Assembly: GCA_947095585.1 (NCBI GenBank)
Contig: OX352761.1
Location: 83,567,919-83,631,918, forward strand
Reading direction: 5' to 3'
Source of the DNA: Nephrocerus scutellatus
Taxonomy: Eukaryota; Arthropoda; Insecta; Diptera; Pipunculidae
DNA: 64,000 nucleotides
In this document: positions 11,047-23,205 of the stretch, one piece after another
Position numbering within the stretch: position 1 is the stretch's first letter
Layout: the number at the start of each line of letters is the position of its first letter
The notes under the pieces: generated by a model
What the model was told of the DNA's origin: nothing
The model's input: the letters and a program-made list of their open reading frames with translations, nothing else
Database searches by the model: none
Program-made: the position numbers and the translations under genes

Positions 11047-11892
11047 ACTTCGTGTGCCCGTGGCTGGCTAGCTGGCTGGTGAGATTTTCTGATCAATTTT
11101 AACCCACTTCCCAAAGCCCAATTTTATTGAAATTTTGCACACATACAAATTTCTATTTAAATTTGAGGCCCCTCGGACCTCGGGGTCGGGGGGCTCCCAT
11201 AAAAATATTTTACAAAATTTACCCGATTTTCTTAAAATTTTATACAAATGTGTATCTCCGATGGAAAACACTTTTTGTAAAAATTTTGGAGACCCCGGGC
11301 CCCAGGGTGGTGGGGCCCCATAATTTTTTTCTTTAAAAATTAACCCGATCTTCTTCAAATGTTGTACACATGTATATCTCCATGGACAACACTTTTTGTA
11401 AACATTTTGGAGACCCCGGGCCCCAGGGTCGTGGGGCCCAATACATTTTTTTTAAAAAATTAACCCGATTTTCTTCAAATTGTATACACATGTTTTGGAT
11501 ACCCCGGGGTCGTGGGGCCCCAATTTTTTTTAAAAAAAATTAACCCGAATTTTTTCAAATTATATACACGCTGTTAAAGTTTAAAGTTTTTGTAGATATT
11601 TTACAGACGCCGGGCCCTTGGGTCGTGGGGCCTCATACAAATTTAAAATAAAAATTAACCCGATTTTGGTAAAATTTTATACACATGTGTATCTCCGATA
11701 GACAAAACTTTTTGGACAATTTTTGAGCGAATGGGCCCTGAGGCCCTGTGTTTCTCCGGCGAGAATAGTTTTAGAAAAATAATATTAATTTTTTCCAAAT
11801 TAACCCGGTTCAAATTTTGCACACATGCGTATCCCCTATTAGAGAATTTACATGAAAAATTTTAATTTTTATGGGTTGTTTTTTTTTTTGTA
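11047..11892 (-). repeat. Helentron/DINE-like element, copy 3
   Basis: Directly abuts copy 2. It contains about six satellite-type monomers ('gtatctccgatgg' ... 'ccccgggcccc') and ends with the family start in reverse (TTAGAGAATTTACATGAAAA, then TTTATGGGTTGTTTT). Confidence 0.75.
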
Positions 11893-12268
11893 ATAACTTT
11901 GCATAATTATGGCGAATTTTCCGGCCGGTCACTTGCCGACGAAACACACTGTATATATATAAACAGGGGCGCACAACAGTTTGACCAATCATTTAGATTT
12001 TCATTTTATCTTTACAAACACTTAAACAAGATCTCAAAGTAGAGGAAATTAAAAGAACATAGGCTATTAAACTGATTTTGCCTTTAATAAAACTACAAAA
12101 AACATAAATTTTAGTTTGAGCTATTTACTAAGGAAAATATAGATTATACACGGCGTGAACTCACGTGAACTCCCTATAAACACGCATACTATTTTTTAAA
12201 AAAATATTGATATTTTTAGATGGAAACATTTAGGAATAATGTTAACTTTCTACTTTTACTCTTGACAG
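11893..12268 (+). other. Unique intron or upstream sequence before the protease exon
   Basis: No coding exon is recognised here. A TATATATATAAA stretch at about 11950 is followed some 30 bp later by ACAGTTTG, which could be a core promoter, but nothing downstream supports a first exon. The last 25 bp (TTCTACTTTTACTCTTGACAG, ending at 12268) form a strong polypyrimidine tract plus AG for the next exon. Confidence 0.4.
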
Positions 12269-12655
12269 ATTGTGGGTTTTCTAATGAAGAAATTCGTATA
12301 GTTGGTGGGAAACCAACAGGTGTTAATCAATACCCTTGGATGGCACGCATAGTATATGATGGAAAATTTCACTGTGGAGGATCCTTACTGACTAAGGACT
12401 ATGTGTTAACGGCTGCCCATTGTGTGAAAAAGCTTCGGCGATCAAAAATACGGATTATTTTCGGTGATCATGATCAGCACATTACATCTGAGTCAAAGGC
12501 AATACAGAGGGCAATTACTGCAATAGTTAAACATCGAAGTTTTGATCCTGACACTTACAACAATGATATCGCTTTGCTGAGGTTGAGAAAACCGGTTTTG
12601 CTTTCGAAAATCATAAAACCAATATGTTTGCCTCGATACAATTATGATCCTGCAG
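12269..12655 (+). CDS. Trypsin-like serine protease, penultimate exon (partial gene)
   Basis: Encodes the N-terminal half of an S1A chymotrypsin-fold protease, secreted in this family. It opens with a Cys-containing stub (CGFSNEEIR) and the activation cut before IVGG (near 12297). It has the disulphide loop FHCGGSL, catalytic His in TAAHC (12418-12420) and catalytic Asp in NNDIALL (12565-12567). The exon starts after the acceptor at 12267-12268 in phase 1 and ends at CCTGCAG|GTAAGT (donor at 12656), also phase 1. Upstream exons (signal peptide, pro-region) lie outside the window. An ATG at 12220 in frame would add a Leu-rich stretch, but that is the splice polypyrimidine tract, so I reject it. 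In memory it is closest to conserved Drosophila proteases of the CG11836 type; I give no symbol because this is not checked. Confidence 0.88.
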
Positions 12656-12732
12656 GTAAGTTTACTAACATTTTCATTGTCTGAAATAAATTATTTGATA
12701 AATACGCTATGAAAAATGCTCGATGTTTTCAC

Positions 12733-15700
12733 GAAAAAAAACCCATAAAAATTCAAATTTTTCGTGTAAATTCTCTAATTGATACACAATGTAAAAGTTT
12801 GAATGTAATCGGGTAACATTTAAAAAAAAATTGGGAGCCCCTCATCCTGATCACTCCAAAACTTTCCATCGGAGACACACATGCATATGAAATTTAAAGA
12901 AAATCTGGCTAATATTCAAAAATTTATATGAAAGCCCCTCGGGCCACAAAGCCCGTTCACTCCAAAAATTTAACAAACCGTATTGTCCATCGGAGGTACA
13001 CATGTGTTTAAAATTTAAATAAATCGGGCTAATTTTTATTATTTATGGGCATGCCTCGGTCCTCAGGGCCGTTTACTATAAAATTTTTACAAAAAGTGTT
13101 GTCCATCGGAAATACACATGTGTATAAAATTTGAAGAGAATCGGGTTAATTTTTTAAAAAAATTTGTATGGGGCCTCACGACCCCGGGGCCCGGGGTCTC
13201 CAAAATTTTTACAAGAAGTGCTGTCCATCAGAGATATACTTGTGTATAAAATTTGAAGGAAATCGGGTTAATATTTTTAAAAAATTTGTATGGGGCCTCA
13301 CGACCCCGGTGCCCGGGGTCTCCTAAATTTGTACAGAAAGTGTTGTCCATCGGAGATACACATGTATATAAAATTTAAAGAAAATCGGGTTAATTTTTTT
13401 TAAAAAACTTTGTATGGCGCCTCACACCCGGAGCATCCAAAATGTTTACAAAAAGTGTTGTCCATCGGAGATACACATGTGTATAAAATTTAAAGAAAAT
13501 CGGATAAATTTTTTAAAAAAATTGTATGGCGTCCCACGACCAAATTTTATACAAAAAGTGTTGTCCATCGGAGATACACATGTTTTTAAAATTTAAAGAA
13601 AATTGGGTTAATGTTTTCTTAAATTTGTATAAATTTTTTTAAAAAATTCGTATGGAGCCTCAAGATCTCGGGGCCCGGTCTCCAAAATTTTTACAAAAAG
13701 TGTTGTCCATCGGAAATACACATGTATATAAAATTTGAAGAGAATCGGGTTAATTTTTTAAAAAAATTTGTATGGGGCCTCACGACCCCGGGGCCCGGGG
13801 TCTCCAAAATTTTTACAAAAAGTGCTGTCCATCAGAGATACACTTGTGTATAAAATTTGAAGGAGATCGGGTTAATATTTTTTAAAAATTTGTATGGGGC
13901 CTCACGACCCCGGTGCCCGGGGTCTCCTAAATTTGTACAGAAAGTGTTTTCCATCGGATATACACATGTATATAAAATTTAAACAAAATCGGGTTAATTT
14001 TTTTTAAAAAACTTTGTATGGCACCTCACACCCCGGAGCATCCAAAATGTTTACAAAAAGTGTTGTCCATCGGAGATACACATGTTTAAAATTTGAAGAA
14101 TCGGATAAATTTTTTAAAAAATTTGTATGGGGTCCCACGACCCCGGGCCACGGGATCCCCAAAATTTTTACAACAAGTGTTGTCCATCTGAGATACACAT
14201 GTTTATAAAATTTGAAGAAAATCATGTTAATCTTTTTAAAAAATTTGTATGGGGCCTCACGACTCCGGGGCCCGGGGTATTCAAATTTTTTACAAAAAGT
14301 GTTGTCCATCGGAGATACACATGTATATAAAATTTAAAGAAAATCGGGTTAATTTTTTAAAAAAACTTTGTATGGCGCCTCACACCCCGGAGCATCCAAA
14401 ATGTTTACAAAAAGTGTTGTCCATCGGAGATACACATGTGTATAAAATTTAAAGAAAATCGGATAAATTTTTTAAAAAAATTGTATGGCGTCCCACGACC
14501 AAATTTTATACAAAAAGTGTTGTTCATCGGAGATACACATGTTTTTAAAATTTAAAGAAAATTGGGTTAATGTTTTTTTAAATTTGTATAAATTTTTTTA
14601 AAAAATTCGTATGGGGCCTCAAGATCTCGGGGCCCGAGGTCTCCAAAATTTTTACAAAAAGTGTTGTCCATCGGAAATACACATGTATATAAAATTTGAA
14701 GAGAATTGGGTTAATTTTTAAAAAAAAATTGTATGGGGCCACACGACCCCGGGGCCCGGGGTCTCCAACATTTTTACAAAAAGTGCTGTCCATCAGAGAT
14801 ACACTTGTGTATAAAATTTGAAGGAGATCGGGTTAATATTTTTTAAAAATTTGTATGGGGCCTCACGACCCCGGTGCCCGGGGTCTCCTAAATTTGTACA
14901 GAAAGTGTTGTCCATCGGAGATACACATGTATATAAAATTTAAAGAAAATCGGGTTAATTTTTTTTAAAAAACTTTGTATGGCGCCTCACACCCCGGAGC
15001 ATCCAAAATGTTTACAAAAAGTGTTGTCCATCGGAGATACACATGTTTAAAATTTGAAGAATCGGATAAATTTTTTAAAAAATTTGTATGGGGTCCCACG
15101 ACCCCGGGCCACGGGGTCTCCAAAATTTTTACAACAAGTGTTGTCCATCGGAGATACACATGTTTATAAAATTTGAAGAAAATCATGTTAATCTTTTTAA
15201 AAAATTTGTATGGGGCCTCACGACTCCGGGGCACGGGGTATTAAAATTTTTTACAAAAAGTGTTGTCCATCGGAGATACACATGTATATAAAATTTAAAG
15301 AAAATCGGGTTAATTTTTTTAAAAAACTTTTTATGGCGCCTCACACCCCGGAGCATCCAAAATGTTTACAAAAAGTGTTGTCCATCGGAGATACACATGT
15401 TTAAAATTTGAAGAATCGGATAAATTTTTTAAAAAATTTGTATGGGGTCCCACGACCCCGGGCCACGGGGTCTCCAAAATTTTTACAACAAGTGTTGTCC
15501 ATCGGAGATACACATGTTTATAAAATTTGAAGAAAATCATGTTAATCTTTTTAAAAAATTTGTATGGGGCCTCACGACTCCGGGGCCCGGGGTATTCAAA
15601 TTTTTTACAAAAAGTGTTGTCCATCGGAGATACACATGTATATAAAATTTAAATAAAATCGGGTTAATTTTTTAAAAAAACTTTGTATGGCGCCTCACAC

Positions 15701-16320
15701 CCCGGAGCATCCAAAATGTTTACAAAAATTTGTTGTCCATCGGAGATACACATGTGTATAAAATTTTAAGAAAATCGGATAAATTTTTTAAAAAAATTGT
15801 ATGGCGTCCCACGACCAAATTTTATACAAAAAGTGTTGTCCATCGGAGATACACATGTTTTTAAAATTTAAAGAAAATTGGGTTAATGTTTTCTTAAATT
15901 TGTATAATTTTTTTTAAAAAATTCGTATGGGGCCTCAAGAATCTCGGGGCCCGAGGTCTCCAAAATTTTTACAAAAAGTGTTAACCCTCGGAGATACACG
16001 TGTATATAAATTTGAACTATATCAGGTAAATTTTTAAAAAAAAATTTGTATGGGGCTTGACGACCCCGGGCATTGGAGATACACATGTATATAAAATTTA
16101 AAGAAAATCGGGTAAATTTTCTAAAATATTTGTATGGGAGCCCCCGAACCCGAGGCCCGAGGGTCTCCAAAATTAATAGAAAGTGTTGTCATCGGAGATA
16201 TGCATGTGTGCCAAATTTCAATGAAATCGGATTTTAGGAAGTGGGTTAAAAATTGATCGCAAGATTCCACGACAAACAAATAAACAAACACACGGGCACG
16301 CGAAGTTAATAAAGAGAATT
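12733..16320 (+). repeat. Helentron/DINE-like element copy 4, carrying the expanded satellite
   Basis: The left end has the family start (ACCCATAAAAATTCAAATTT, AAATTCTCTAATTG). The right end has GAAGTTAATAAAGAGAATT at 16302-16320, preceded by 'aaaaattgatcgcaag' and a degenerate (ACAA)n run. Other copies hold one to six satellite monomers at this place; this one holds over twenty-five. The array is therefore an internal expansion of a mobile element. Confidence 0.7.
12800..16240 (+). repeat. About 120-bp satellite array with higher-order structure
   Basis: Roughly 25-28 head-to-tail monomers of about 100-140 bp, most near 120. Each contains 'gtgttgtccatcggagatac', an A/T-rich middle and a GC-rich block such as 'gaccccggggcccgggg'. 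Diagnostic monomers recur together. The pair at 13412 and 14371 and the pair at 14017 and 14978 are each about 960 bp apart, which indicates an eight-monomer block duplicated in tandem. A further shift of about 355 bp (14978 to 15332) indicates a three-monomer duplication. Short open frames on both strands are by-products of the repeat. Confidence 0.9.
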
Positions 16321-16481
16321 GGCAGAAAATGGGCAGAATTTTCCCCTTACGGAGTGATAGTGATAAAAAAAAGAAATTAAAGCCATTTCTTAAGTAGGTG
16401 ATCACAAGCAATGAAAAATGTAACAGGTAGCAAAGTAGAGTCTATTTTTAGAGGATACATAATAGCATGAAAAAATGTGTA

Positions 16482-17720
16482 TACAGGGTGTTCGCGTTTG
16501 GAATGCTAATCCGTTAAGACCGGTTCCTTGGTTCATTCTGAGAAAAAAATCGTATGGAAGGGGGGGGGGGTCAATATTTTATATCCTTTGAGATACAGGG
16601 TGTTTAAAAAATGTTGTTAAAAAACAAAATACACACAAATATTAAAATGTTCAATTGTAAAGTGAGCCTCCGTATGCTAATAGATGGATTTGCTGTTACA
16701 TTACTAACTATTTCTTCATCGACATCCAAATGATTTCTTGAGACTGAATGTGGCTCCACGTGCGTATTTGATTTTGTTACGATGTGTCGCAGTCTTCTAT
16801 GAATATTTGTAAATACTCTTGCGTCAGGAATGCGACGCGCTGCGAATCTGCGTTGATATTCATTCCGAGCTCGTGATTCATTACCATCGCAAAATCCGTA
16901 AAAAATGGATATCAACGTACTCCTCACCTGAAAACTCTGCCATCATGAAGACAAAAGACACTGCTTACACAAAAAAACACTGCTTAATCAACAAAACACA
17001 CTGCTTACTCAAAAAGACACTGCTTACTCAACAATAATCGCCACATAAGACTACCGCATTAGAGACAGTAACCGCACATATCAAATACGAGTATTTACCG
17101 TAGATGCATCACGCCAGTCACCAATGTGTTTTTCGGGTGTTTTTTTTAAATTCTCTATGTTAACTTCGCGTGCCCGTGGCTGGCTAGCTGTCTGGTGGGC
17201 AGAATCTTGTGATCAATTTTTAACACACTTCCCAAAGTCAGATTTTATTCAAATTTAATGAAATCGGACTAAAATATTTTAAAGTAAAATGTTAATTTTT
17301 TCATCACATATTCAAACCTTTATACCGCAATAAATCGAGGCTCTCGAGCCAACTTTGTATTAGGAGTTGTAGAGAATATTAAGGCGAATTAAAATAAGGT
17401 CAAAAAATTAAAAATGATACCGGTTCTTTTTGAGAAAAATTGAATTTTGTAACAAAATCATATGTTTTTTACTTTAAGTTTAAGGCATCATAGCCCTCAA
17501 ACGGATGCAGATCTTAAATTAGCCTATATAATTACCAGTCAATTTATACTAAATTGGTTGCTCTCGGATAAATATTTTGGAAGTTACCGTTTAATATTTT
17601 TTTAACACCCTGCATCCCAAAGGATAGCAAAAATTGACCCACCCCCACGAACCATACCATTTTTTTCTCAGAATGAACCAAGGAATCGCCCTTTAACGGA
17701 TTAGCATCCCAAACCGGATG
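16482..17720 (-). mobile_element. Tc1/mariner-like element with about 125-bp inverted ends
   Basis: 16495-16625 and 17590-17716 are inverted copies of each other (shared core ATGCTAATCCGTTAA, then CCTTGGTTCATTCTGAGAAA). A minus-strand coding relic runs from about 16946 to 16680. Its start and helix-turn-helix pattern (Y-G-F-x-D-G-N; RRIPDARVFTNIHRRLR) resemble the N-terminal domain of Tc1/mariner-type insect transposases. It is disrupted by a stop near the start and no catalytic domain remains. A Helentron fragment (17148-17290) is nested within, and copy 6 of that family abuts the right end. Confidence 0.6.
17148..17290 (-). repeat. Helentron/DINE-like 3'-end fragment, copy 5
   Basis: Plus-strand TTAAATTCTCTATGTTAACT then (TGGC)n and 'gatcaatttttaacacac'. 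The copy is cut off after about 140 bp inside the Tc1/mariner-like element. Confidence 0.65.
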
Positions 17721-17723
17721 CTA

Positions 17724-18094
17724 AAAAAAAACAACCCATAAAAATTAAAATTTTTCTTGTAAATTCTCTAATCGGAGATACACATACACACACACACCAA
17801 ATGACACAGCGGCAGCGAACAGCGCTGCTCACAAAGCACAGCGCTCAGACTTTGCCGTGATCTGATGCGATATAGCGATATTTAAAAATTGTATATTGGG
17901 GTCCCCAAGGGGCCGATCACTCCAAAGTGTTTTCCATCGAAGACACACATGTGTACAACCCGATGTCCGAGGGGCCTCAAAATGTGTGCAAAATTTCAAT
18001 AAAATCGGGCCATGGGAAGTGGGCTAAAAATTGATCAGAAAATCTGACCAGCCAGCCAGCCAGCCACGTACACGCGAAGTTAATATAGAGAATT
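17724..18094 (+). repeat. Helentron/DINE-like element, copy 6 (short form)
   Basis: Complete ends in about 370 bp: family start (AACAACCCATAAAAATTAAA), AAATTCTCTAATCGGAG, one partial monomer, a (CCAG)n run at 18044-18066, then GTTAATATAGAGAATTT. Confidence 0.75.
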
Positions 18095-19040
18095 TATTAA
18101 TTATTATTATTAGATTAAATTCGGATGAAATCGAAATTGCTGCACCCTTGATAATTTAATAAAAAAAAAATTAAAGCTGATTTAATGTGGAGAATTTTCT
18201 TTTCCTTATAACGTCCGCACGAATTGAACTCAAAATATTACCCATAAAACTACAGGAAAAAAAATTCAATTTAAGCTGTCGTTCATTAGTTATAGCGCTA
18301 CATACTTACACACATAAGAATTACCGACAAAAATGACGGAATCTTTTTTTACCAATTTACCATTTCACCATTTTTCACCATAAATTTTCTTATGCTATCG
18401 CATCGCCACCTATCAAGGTTATATCCATACAAGTGCCAGACGAACAAACATACAACGATAATTATATTCATGTTGATCTTTCATTATCCACCATCCATCG
18501 TCCGTAATCATTTTATCGCTTCTGTTATTTTTGTATTATTAGCTACGTCAATGGTGTTGCGTATAAACACATACCCTCTACGCCACTACTCCGTCTGCAC
18601 CTGAAATAGGCAAAAGAAAACAACCAGTACCAAATCTAAAACAAATAATTATACCGATAAACTACATTTTACGATAAAGGAGGAATGTACGTCTCTAGAA
18701 CATAAAAGTTACACTCACCTGTAGAATGTCTTGTTTTGACAACAAAACAACAATAAAAAATACAGAAAATCTGCCGCTGCCGCTGGAAAGTTGCAAATTT
18801 GGTTTAAGACAAGGGGTTGGACTGACTGAAAAATTTTTTAAAATATTAAATCGCGACTAGATTTTAACAAAATTAAGAACTAAAATACACCCAAACATTT
18901 GTAACAAAACGAGACGACAATGCAAAGAAAACACAACCGAAAATAATCCGACACACTGACATAATTTCAGTGACAAAATATTTCATCAAATCAGCTGATT
19001 TCTGTCACCAGTACCACACAATGACCACACAAGTATTATA
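18095..19040. other. Intron sequence without recognised genes
   Basis: AT-rich. A stretch at 18345-18470 (ACCATTT-type runs, 'gctatcgcatcgccacctatc') resembles 29985-30120, so part of it is a dispersed repeat. No coding region is supported; the open frame at 18392-18604 has no recognisable motif. Confidence 0.4.
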
Positions 19041-19042
19041 TG

Positions 19043-19297
19043 TATTGCTGTTTTGCTTTGGCTAATCCAGCTTGGCTTACATCAAAATCGCATAAGCATA
19101 AAGCCGAAAATAAATCCAAAAAGTTTCTAGGATTTATAACTAAAGCCATTTTTTAGTTATAGCGCTCACCGTAAGGCGGTGTTTTGTTTAACACACACAT
19201 AACAATTAAAATTCATCGAACATTTAAAGCCAATTTAAAGCCAAAAGCTGTTGCTTTGGTAAAGCCTAGCTGGATTAGCCAAAGCAAAACAGCAATA
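19043..19297. mobile_element. MITE with 26-28-bp perfect inverted ends, TA target site
   Basis: TTGCTGTTTTGCTTTGGCTA (from 19045) continues to TCCAGC, and its exact inverse ends at 19295. TA lies outside each arm (19043-19044, 19296-19297). About 250 bp, no coding capacity. A TA target suggests mobilisation by a Tc1/mariner-type transposase. Confidence 0.65.
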
Positions 19298-20944
19298 TTT
19301 TGATTCACAATGCTTTTTGTAAATCTATTGAATTATAGATGGGGCTGTAGGACGTGACCATAAACTAAAAGCTTTTCCATTACTTACAATGAAATGTGTG
19401 TGCTCAAAGATCTTTATAGGTGTTGTAACATTCATGCAAATCCATGCTCTATTTTCAAATGTAAATGTAAATATATTTGAAATGGGACGGGGAAAAGAAG
19501 GTTAATTTCATCTTATTAAATAAGGACAAATAGAAAAATAAAGGGAAGAGAAAAAGGAAAGAATTTCGCGCCGAAAATCTTTCTGGAAAATTCGTGCAAA
19601 AAGAATTAGCAATTTTGGCCAACCGAAGAGAAAGAAATAGTTAGTTGATATCTAATAGCGAAAGAGTCCACACGGAAAAAATCTGATTCCTAGAAGTCGA
19701 AAGCAAGGGATGAATATTGAATAGTGAAATAGAAAGGAGATTCACAACTTGAGAACGGCAAAAACGCCATATTCATAAAACAAAATAAAAGTGAAAATTA
19801 AAATTTCCTAAACCAAAGTAAAAGGGAATATTAAAATTAATTTTGTATTGCTTATTGATTTTAAAAACAACAACAGTTTGTGCAAACGTCTTGAAATATT
19901 CCTAAATCGCTATTCAAAGTGTAAAAAAATAAAGGGGAGAAAAAAGCAAAAAACTATAACAGTTTGTGCAAACAAATATAAATTTATAAATCTCTATTCG
20001 AAGTGTTAAAATTGAAAACATAAAGGCTGTCACACTTTATGAAAAATATGCAAAGTTCTGACACCAATCGAAGCTTTGAAAAAGAGAAGAAAAAGTGTAT
20101 TTTTGTGGATATTCTCTCAGTTGGTGAAACGCTCGATTTTGAACTAGAGATTCGAAGGCTCTGGGGTACAGCTTATATCATCCGTAATTTGGTGTGATCT
20201 TGTGGATTCCTGAATACATGAAAACTGGTGACATTATATAATCCACCTCCTTTTGACGCTTGGTATAATTTTTAAATGATATAAATAATTACCTTTTGAT
20301 CAGTGCTTTTATTGAGACTTTTTATATAGCTTTTTATATAACTTTTAGATCAATTAAAATATCATTAAACAAGTGCTTCTTGAAGAAAGTTTTTTTTTAT
20401 ATAATTCTCAAATCATTAGAGTAACTTTCAAACAGTACTCTTTAAGAAAGCTTTGTATATAACTTTTAAATTATCATTCAACAGTGCTTCTTGAAGAAAA
20501 CTTAATTTTATATGAGTTTCAAACCATTAAATTAACTTTCAAACAGTGCTTCTCAAAGTAGGATTTTATTTTTATCTATAAATAAATATACATACATAAA
20601 TTTGAAATCTCTTAGTATTTTTTTTAAAGTGCTTGTCAAAACAGTTTTTGTTGAAATATCTTGAATATTAATTTTTAAATATTTGCCTTTATTTTAATTT
20701 AACTTTTCTCTTCCGGTGTAAACTGCTTTTTAGTGATTTTGACAAGAAAATCAGCATTTTGTTTTCACGCTTTTTTTTTAGCTTTTCATTCAAACAAAAA
20801 TTTCTACCAAAGACCAGAAAATTGTCATAATTTGGGAGCACTGTTTTCAGAATGATATTGAGAGCACTGTACAGAAATGAATGTCAGCTGTTGTCATTTT
20901 AGTTTTGTAAGCGCTGTTCTTTTGAGTTTTGACAACAATACTAT
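19298..20944. other. Intron sequence; degenerate 75-80-bp repeats at 20290-20600
   Basis: No gene recognised. From 20290 to 20600 a degenerate unit recurs about four times: 'cattcaacagtgcttcttg', then 'aagaaa', then a 'ttttatat' run and 'ctttcaaa'. The region 19480-20050 is purine-rich and lacks open frames. Confidence 0.4.
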
Positions 20945-21517
20945 AAAAAAAACAACCCATAAAAATACAATTTTTCATGTAAATTCTCTAATAAGAGATG
21001 GGTATGTGTTAAAATTTGAAGAAAATCGGGTTAATTTTTTTAAAAAAAGTTATGGGGCCCCACGAACCCGGGCCCGGGGTCTCCAAATTTTTAAAAAAAA
21101 GTGTTGTCTATCGGAGGTACACATGTGTATTAAATTTGAAGAAAATCGGGTTAATTTTTTTAAAAAAAGTTATGGGGCCCCACTAACCCGGGCCCGGGGT
21201 CTCAAAATTTTTTACAAAAAGTGTTGTCCATCGGAGATACACATATTTATAAAATTTGAAGAAAATCGGGTTAATTTTTTAAAAAAATGTTCATGGGGCC
21301 CCGGGCCCCAAGGTCGTGAGGTCTCCAAAATTTTTACAAAAAGTGTTGTCCATCGGAGATACATATGTGTATAAAAATTTAAGAAAATCGTTAATTTTTA
21401 AAAATGAGGCCCGAAATTTGAATAGAAAGTTTTCACAAGATTCCATGATAAACAGACCGACCTACCGACAGACAAATGTGCCACGGGCAAGCAGAGTTAA
21501 TACAGAGAATTTAAAAA
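20945..21517 (+). repeat. Helentron/DINE-like element, copy 7
   Basis: Family start at 20945 (AAAAAACAACCCATAAAAA), four satellite monomers, and GTTAATACAGAGAATTTAAA at the right end. Confidence 0.75.
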
Positions 21518-22385
21518 TTGAAATTTTTCTTGTTAACACTCTAATCGAAAATTCGATTGTTGAAAATCTTTATTTGGTGGTAAAAACATAGTAGCCACGG
21601 CGAAGTACCACTAAAATTCTTTCTTTTGAGTTGAGTTAAGCTGTAAAGCAGTGTGCGTGCGTATACTCGAAATATTATACAAAACACAAATTAAGAATGC
21701 ACTCACACAACTGAGTGTACAACACATTTCAGTTGCGGAACCATTCAGATTTGTACAAAAATATTTGTTCTACTTCCTCTTGATATCTCTATACTCTCTG
21801 CAGCTACACAACAACAAAACAAACAAAACAACCACAATCGTAAAGCAAGCAGCTCATCAGGGCACACAGAACACAGTCATTATAGTATGATATGATCTGA
21901 TGCAAAACCTTCTCTATAGAAAGCCCAACTCTACGCATACTAATGCTGTAAACCAAGACCAAACGCATGTGTTTTTGTGGGATGTGAATACAGTGTACAA
22001 AAAATAAGTAGTCGCAAAGAGCGAGAAACGTAAGATGTGGTAGTGGGAAACAGAAAAATTTTATATGGAAATTGCTCTTTAGTTGATTACTAATACAAAT
22101 ACGTTTGGTCTCAATCTAAGCATGTGTCTGTGTACGATCGGAACAGTTGGGCTTTCTATAGAGAAGGTTTTGTCTGATGCCGCTAAATGGAAAAATTTGT
22201 ATGGCAGCCCCCTGATTCCGCTCTCTCTCTTAAATAGAAGGGTTTGTCACCGGAAAATGTGCAAAATTTCAATAAAATCGGGCTTGGGGAAGTGGGTTAA
22301 AAATTGATCAGAAAATCTGACCAGCCAGGCAGTCAGCCAACCAGCCAGCCACGGGCACGCGAAGTTAATATAGAGTATTTAAAAA
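21518..22385 (+). repeat. Helentron/DINE-like element, copy 8 (long form)
   Basis: Abuts copy 7. It starts 'gaaatttttcttgttaac', carries an internal block also found inverted in copy 2, and the block 'gggctttctatagagaagg' shared with copy 13. It ends with (CCAG)n and GTTAATATAGAGTATTTAAA. Confidence 0.7.
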
Positions 22386-22550
22386 TGTCCAAAAACTGAG
22401 AACTATCGCGCAAACGAGAAAGACTTGGAACGAGCGCTTTTGACATGGTTCGGTTGAATGCGGTTTCGGAAGCAGCAATTTCCATAAATGTGGTGATGGA
22501 TAAAAACAACCCATAAAAACAACCAATAAAATTTTTTCGTATAAATTCTC

Positions 22551-23150
22551 TTTTTTTTTTTTTTTTTATATTCTCATTTTTATAGACTCATTGCCGAGGG
22601 AGTACTCCCTGAATGATTTGCGTCACGGCAATAAGTTGGGCTAAGCCCTTTATTAAAATTCAAATTCAAAATGGAATAAAAATCGAAGGAATGTGATTTA
22701 CAATATATCGCATTCCTTACGTTTGTAGCCGGTTTCAATTTATTTTCTCAGAATTCTCTCTGATTCATTGAAAAAGCTATACGAAAAACGAACACGAAAC
22801 TAAAACGACGCGAGTCCAAATACTTTTATCAATGAATCATGGTCAGGGAAAACTACAAAAAACCTTGACCAAGAAAATATTACAAATCTTAAAAATAATG
22901 TAAATAATACTGACTTTTTTTATTTTTTTTGGTTTTATTTAATGTGTTGGGTTCTACATGAAAAAAGCTTTAAGGCAACCTATGTTGATTGGACCTTAAA
23001 CGAGTGTTTACGTTGCTGACAAAAGGACCTGGAACTAGAGAACTAAAGCATCTACCGTTGTAAAATTTGTAGAAAATAGATAAAGCTCCTACATTTCGTC
23101 TGTGCTCCAAAGTATCAAGAGACGAAGTAATGGTTACATCAGAGATACAC
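22551..23150 (-). mobile_element. LINE 3' end with poly(A), CR1/Jockey-like family A
   Basis: Minus strand: C-terminal ORF2 segment (SLDTLEHRRNVGALSIFYKF at 23150-22970), then about 400 bp of 3' UTR and a tail that appears as T17 at 22551-22567. Severely 5' truncated. The same family recurs at 28858-29570, where the coding part is longer. Confidence 0.75.
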
Positions 23151-23205
23151 ATTCGTATAAAATTTGAAGAATATTGGGTAGTTTTTTTTTACAAAATTTG
23201 AATGG

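Noticed and set aside
12220..12268. ATG with Leu-rich stretch as a signal peptide of the protease
   Set aside because: The Leu codons are the polypyrimidine tract of a strong acceptor ending at 12268. The exon most likely starts there, with true N-terminal exons upstream.
13414..15645. Many 60-100-codon frames on both strands
   Set aside because: All are copies of satellite monomers read in open frames and they repeat every block.
12800..16240. Regular direct repeats that could suggest a CRISPR array
   Set aside because: Units are about 120 bp, near-identical along their whole length with no unique spacers, and the context is eukaryotic. It is satellite DNA.
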